Below the pieces are notes generated by a model, which worked only from the letters and a program-made list of their open reading frames with translations, was not told the DNA's origin and did no database searches. Shown here piece after piece: positions 4,965 through 7,499 of a stretch of DNA of 7,499 nt (its first letter is position 1; every line of letters starts with the position of its first letter). This DNA is from Longimicrobium sp. Lineage in GTDB: Bacteria; Gemmatimonadota; Gemmatimonadetes; Longimicrobiales; Longimicrobiaceae. Where the stretch lies: contig JAUJMI010000165.1 of the NCBI GenBank assembly GCA_030446945.1, forward strand, positions 1 to 7,499, written 5' to 3'. The translations under genes were made by a program, and so were the position numbers.

Positions 4965-5033
4965 AGTGCCTACTGCCCAGTGCCCAGTGCCCGGTCGAAA
5001 ACACTGGGCACTGGGCACTGGGCACCGGGCACT
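4965..5033 (-). repeat. Heptamer-repeat hairpin between secY and adk, possible attenuator
   Basis: Two 32-nt arms (4965-4996 and 5002-5033) match as reverse complements at 27 of 32 positions around a 5-nt loop (GAAAA on plus). Each arm is built from tandem copies of a 7-nt unit, CCCAGTG in one arm and CACTGGG in the other, with slight variants (CCCGGTC, CACCGGG). It begins 5 nt after the secY stop codon. On the minus strand the stem is followed by TTTTCCCC, so it resembles an intrinsic terminator or attenuator between secY and adk. Since adk and map lie downstream without another obvious promoter, read-through must occur if they depend on the spc promoter. Confidence 0.8.
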
Positions 5034-5038
5034 GCAGT

Positions 5039-6364
5039 TCAGATAAACCGCTGCTGCCTTCCGCGGAACTTGACGCGCCCCTTCTTCATGAAGCCGTCGT
5101 AGCGGCGGAGCAGGAGGTGCTGCTGCATCTGCTGCACCGTGTCCAGCGCCACGCCCACCACGATCAGCAGGCCGGTGCCGCCCAGGACGCGGTTGAGCCC
5201 CGACACGCCCAGCGCCTCCAGGATGATGGAGGGGATGATGGCGATGGCCGCCAGGAAGAGCGACCCCGGAAGCGAGATCCGCGTCATCACCCGGTCGATG
5301 TACTTGGCCGTGTTCGCGCCCGGCTTGATCCCCGGCACGAACGCGCCCTGCTTCTTCAGGTTCTCCGCGATGTCCACCGGGTTGTAGATGATCGCGGTGT
5401 AGAAGTACGTGAAGAAGATGATCAGCAGGCCGAACGCCAGGTGGTACGGCCAGGAGTTGACGGCGAAGACGTCCGACACCGCCCGCGTGGCCCCCACGTT
5501 CGGCCAGAACTGCGCCATCGTGGCCGGCACGATCATGATCGACTGGGCGAAGATGATGGGCATCACGCCGGCCATGTTCAGCCGCAGCGGGATGAACGAC
5601 TTCTGCCCCTGCCGGATGCGCCCGCGCCCCATCACCTTTTGCGGGATCTGCACCGGGATCTTGCGCTGCGCCATGGTGAGCGCCACCGTGGCCGCGATCG
5701 TCAACAGCATCAGCGCCACCAGCACGACGATCGCCACCGGGCGCACCTGGCCCAGCCCCACCAGGCGGCCGGTCTCGTACAGCGCCGACGGGATCCCCTC
5801 GACGATCGAGAAGAAGATCATCAGGCTCATCCCGTTGCCGATCCCCCGCTCGGTGATCTGCTCGCCGAGCCACATGATGAACACGGCGCCGGTCACCAGC
5901 GTCAGGATCATCGACAGGCGGAAGCCCCACCCCGGGTTCACAACGCCGCCCGGCACCGACTCCACGAACACGGCGTAGCCGTAGGCCTGGAACGTCGCCA
6001 GCAGCACGGTGGCGTAGCGGGTGTACTGCGTCAGCTTCTTGCGCCCCTCCTCACCCTCCTTTTGCATCTTCTCCACGGAGGGCACTACCGTGGCCAGCAG
6101 CTGGAACATGATGCTGGCCGAGATATACGGCATGATGCCGAGGGCGAACACCGTGGCGCGCGAGAGCCCGCCCCCGACGAACATGTCGTAGATCCCGAAC
6201 GCGGTCCCCTGGAGCTGCCCGACGTACGCCGCCAGGGCGTTGACGTCGATCCCCGGAGCCGTGACGTGCGCGCCCGTGCGGTACACCGCCAGGCAGAGGA
6301 GCGTGAAGAGGATCTTCTCCTTCAGCTCCGGAATCCGGAATAGGTTCGCGACGGGATTCGACAT
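5039..6364 (-). CDS. secY: Preprotein translocase subunit SecY
   Basis: SecY is the channel-forming subunit of the SecYEG complex in the inner membrane, exporting and inserting proteins with SecA or the ribosome. The 441-aa product has the expected ten hydrophobic membrane segments. It starts MSNPVANLFRIPELKEKILF; the region IYDMFVGGGLSRATVFALGI corresponds to the plug and second helix. The cytoplasmic loops that bind SecA and the ribosome are present: QRKIPVQIPQKVMGRGR between helices 6 and 7, and NPVDIAENLKKQGAFVPGIK between helices 8 and 9. Length is close to that of E. coli (443 aa). AGGAGA lies 10 nt before the ATG at 6364, inside the end of rplO, and the genes are 2 nt apart. The stop is followed 5 nt later by the repeat hairpin. 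Confidence 0.97.
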   Translation of the reverse strand: MSNPVANLFRIPELKEKILFTLLCLAVYRTGAHVTAPGIDVNALAAYVGQLQGTAFGIYDMFVGGGLSRATVFALGIMPYISASIMFQLLATVVPSVEKMQKEGEEGRKKLTQYTRYATVLLATFQAYGYAVFVESVPGGVVNPGWGFRLSMILTLVTGAVFIMWLGEQITERGIGNGMSLMIFFSIVEGIPSALYETGRLVGLGQVRPVAIVVLVALMLLTIAATVALTMAQRKIPVQIPQKVMGRGRIRQGQKSFIPLRLNMAGVMPIIFAQSIMIVPATMAQFWPNVGATRAVSDVFAVNSWPYHLAFGLLIIFFTYFYTAIIYNPVDIAENLKKQGAFVPGIKPGANTAKYIDRVMTRISLPGSLFLAAIAIIPSIILEALGVSGLNRVLGGTGLLIVVGVALDTVQQMQQHLLLRRYDGFMKKGRVKFRGRQQRFI

Positions 6365-6366
6365 GA

Positions 6367-6825
6367 TCAGGCGATCTCCTGGACGGTGCCGCCGAGCCCT
6401 TCGATCTTCTGGCGGGCGCTCTGGCTGAAGCGGTGCGCCGAGACGTTGAGCTTGCGGGTGAGGTCACCCGTGCCCAGCACCTTCACCGGGCGCCGCGGGT
6501 GGCCCACCAGCCCGGCCGCGTGGAGCGACTCCGGCGTCACGTCGGAGCCCTCTTCCAGCTTCTCCAGCTGGTACAGGTTCACCACCTGGTACTCCACCCG
6601 GTTGAGCGGGGTGAAGCCGCGCTTGGGGAGCCGGCGGTGGAGCGGCATCTGGCCGCCCTCGAAGCCCGGCTTGCCGCCGCCGGGGCCCGTGTGGCCGGCG
6701 CGGGCCATGGAGCCCTTGTGCCCCTTGCCGGCCGTCTTGCCCTGGCCGGAGCCGGGGCCGCGCCCCAGGCGCTTGGTGTCGCGGTGCGAGCCTTCCGGCG
6801 CCCGCAGGTTGCTGAGGTCAGCCAT
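6367..6825 (-). CDS. rplO: 50S ribosomal protein L15
   Basis: L15 is a late-assembly 50S protein whose long glycine-rich N-terminal arm threads into 23S rRNA. The 152-aa product has that arm, RLGRGPGSGQGKTAGKGHKG (residues 19-38), then GFEGGQMPLHRRLPKRGF and the globular C-terminal domain with VKVLGTGDLTRKLNVSAHRF. Length is near the usual bacterial value. The ATG at 6825 lies within the end of rpmD, an 8-nt overlap (ATGGCTGA). A partial AGGTG lies just upstream, so coupling to rpmD translation is likely. It ends 2 nt before secY, a neighbour pair conserved across bacteria. Confidence 0.97.
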   Translation of the reverse strand: MADLSNLRAPEGSHRDTKRLGRGPGSGQGKTAGKGHKGSMARAGHTGPGGGKPGFEGGQMPLHRRLPKRGFTPLNRVEYQVVNLYQLEKLEEGSDVTPESLHAAGLVGHPRRPVKVLGTGDLTRKLNVSAHRFSQSARQKIEGLGGTVQEIA

Positions 6826-7018
6826 TGGTCACCTGCCCTTCGGCGGCCTCGCTCACCTCTACGAGGTGGCGGACCTGGAAGATCATGCCGCGGATCGCGG
6901 GGTTGTCGTCCTGTACCACGCTGCGCTGGTGCTTGAGCCCCAGCGCCTGCAGCGTCGCGCGATGCTTGCTCGGCGCGCCCACGCCGCTCTTCACCTGCCG
7001 GATGAGGATCTTAGCCAC
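6818..7018 (-). CDS. rpmD: 50S ribosomal protein L30
   Basis: L30 is a small 50S protein binding 23S rRNA near helix 38/5S rRNA. The 66-aa product has the family pattern: [14 protein letters not shown] at the start, [17 protein letters not shown] in the middle, then [17 protein letters not shown]. It is a few residues longer than the usual 60 because of a short C-terminal tail ([10 protein letters not shown]). The start is a GTG at 7018, supported by GGGAGG 5 nt upstream. It overlaps the end of rpsE by 8 nt (GTGGCTAA), mirrored by the 8-nt overlap with rplO at its other end. Confidence 0.96.
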   Translation of the reverse strand: MAKILIRQVKSGVGAPSKHRATLQALGLKHQRSVVQDDNPAIRGMIFQVRHLVEVSEAAEGQVTNG

Positions 7019-7499
7019 GGGCGCCTCCCAGCGACTCCACCGTCACGCCGCGCTCCAGCGCGATCTGCTCGCGCGTGGTCAGGTGGGTGAGGGCGTCCAT
7101 GGTGGCGTGCACCATGTTGAAGGGGTTGTTGCTCCCCAGCGACTTGGTGAGGATGTCGTGCACCCCCACGCACTCCAGCACCGCGCGCACCGCGCCGCCG
7201 GCGATCACGCCGGTGCCCGGGGCCGCGGGGCGAAGGAGGACGCGCCCGGCGCCGTGCTCGCCCACGATGTCGTGCGGCAGGGTGCCGGCCAGCACCGGCA
7301 CGCGCACCATGGCGCGGCGGGCCGAGTCGATCGCCTTGCGCACCGCCTCCGAAACCTCGTTCGCCTTGCCGGTGCCGATCCCCACCTTCCCCGCCTGGTC
7401 GCCCACGGCCACCAGCGCGGTGAAGGAGAAGCGCCGGCCGCCCTTGACCACCTTGGCGACGCGGTTGATGTGGATCACGTTCTCCTTGAACTCGCTCTC
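7011..7499 (-). CDS. rpsE: 30S ribosomal protein S5 (N-terminus beyond right edge)
   Basis: S5 is in the 30S body, important for decoding accuracy and assembly. About 162 residues are visible. The frame stays open to the window edge with [19 protein letters not shown], so the gene starts to the right; the in-frame GTG at 7478 is an internal valine codon, not the start. The N-terminal dsRNA-binding-like domain carries [16 protein letters not shown] and [11 protein letters not shown]. The C-terminal domain has [21 protein letters not shown], here quoted in two parts as LRPAAPGTG and GGAVRAVLE, plus [18 protein letters not shown]. Ribosomal-ambiguity positions look ordinary. It overlaps rpmD by 8 nt, and its TAA stop lies inside the rpmD start region. 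Confidence 0.96.
   Translation of the reverse strand, partial: ESEFKENVIHINRVAKVVKGGRRFSFTALVAVGDQAGKVGIGTGKANEVSEAVRKAIDSARRAMVRVPVLAGTLPHDIVGEHGAGRVLLRPAAPGTGVIAGGAVRAVLECVGVHDILTKSLGSNNPFNMVHATMDALTHLTTREQIALERGVTVESLGGARG

Noticed and set aside
4494..5930. Minus-strand open frame running from secY through the repeat into adk
   Set aside because: It is out of frame with both genes and reads the heptamer array as a low-complexity peptide; not a fusion protein.
4946..6343. Long open frame on the plus strand opposite secY (465 codons)
   Set aside because: Histidine- and arginine-rich composition is a shadow of the secY codon pattern; there is no family resemblance, and the true gene on the other strand is certain.

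Overview
The window is a GC-rich bacterial chromosome segment. It carries the distal part of the spc ribosomal-protein operon followed by the alpha operon, all read on the minus strand. In transcription order (right to left) the genes are rpsE (cut by the right edge), rpmD, rplO, secY, adk, map, rpmJ, rpsM, rpsK, rpsD, rpoA and rplQ. Every one is a recognisable housekeeping gene that looks intact, apart from the truncated rpsE. The high GC, the zinc-type S4 and L36, the RpoA N-terminus and the intercistronic heptamer repeats suggest a Gemmatimonadota-like (Longimicrobium-type) bacterium. This is an inference from memory, not a demonstrated placement.

Right half (about 3564-7499): rpsE/rpmD and rpmD/rplO overlap by 8 nt, rplO/secY are 2 nt apart, and adk/map overlap by 4 nt (GTGA), which suggests strong translational coupling. 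The tight packing is broken only between secY and adk. There a heptamer-repeat array folds into a long hairpin followed by TTTT. The set joins 50S/30S subunit assembly (S5, L30, L15), membrane protein export (SecY), nucleotide balance (Adk) and N-terminal Met removal (Map).

Middle (3422-3563): the 142-nt gap between map and rpmJ is where many bacteria carry infA. No infA is present. The gap holds a second heptamer array that supplies the map stop codon, a GC-rich hairpin and a convincing sigma70-type promoter (TTGCGA-17-TATTTT) facing rpmJ. The alpha genes may therefore be a separately started unit.

Left half (130-3421): rpmJ, rpsM, rpsK, rpsD, rpoA and rplQ encode L36, S13, S11, S4, the RNA polymerase alpha subunit and L17. 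Their spacers are long (117, 82 and 80 nt), and two of them contain strong inverted repeats that may be regulatory or processing elements. The operon ends at a GC-rich terminator hairpin (76-110).

Left edge (1-70): five nucleotides past that terminator stem the minus strand changes into what looks like the 5' end of a group II intron of the bacterial IIC class. It begins GTGTGCCCAGCATG and has a GGAGG-TGAAAGT-CCTCC hairpin. Class IIC introns characteristically insert just after transcription terminators, so both sequence and location fit. The rest of the intron, including any reverse transcriptase, would lie outside the window to the left. No stretch over 300 nt lacks a gene, and I found no tRNA, rRNA, CRISPR or plus-strand gene.
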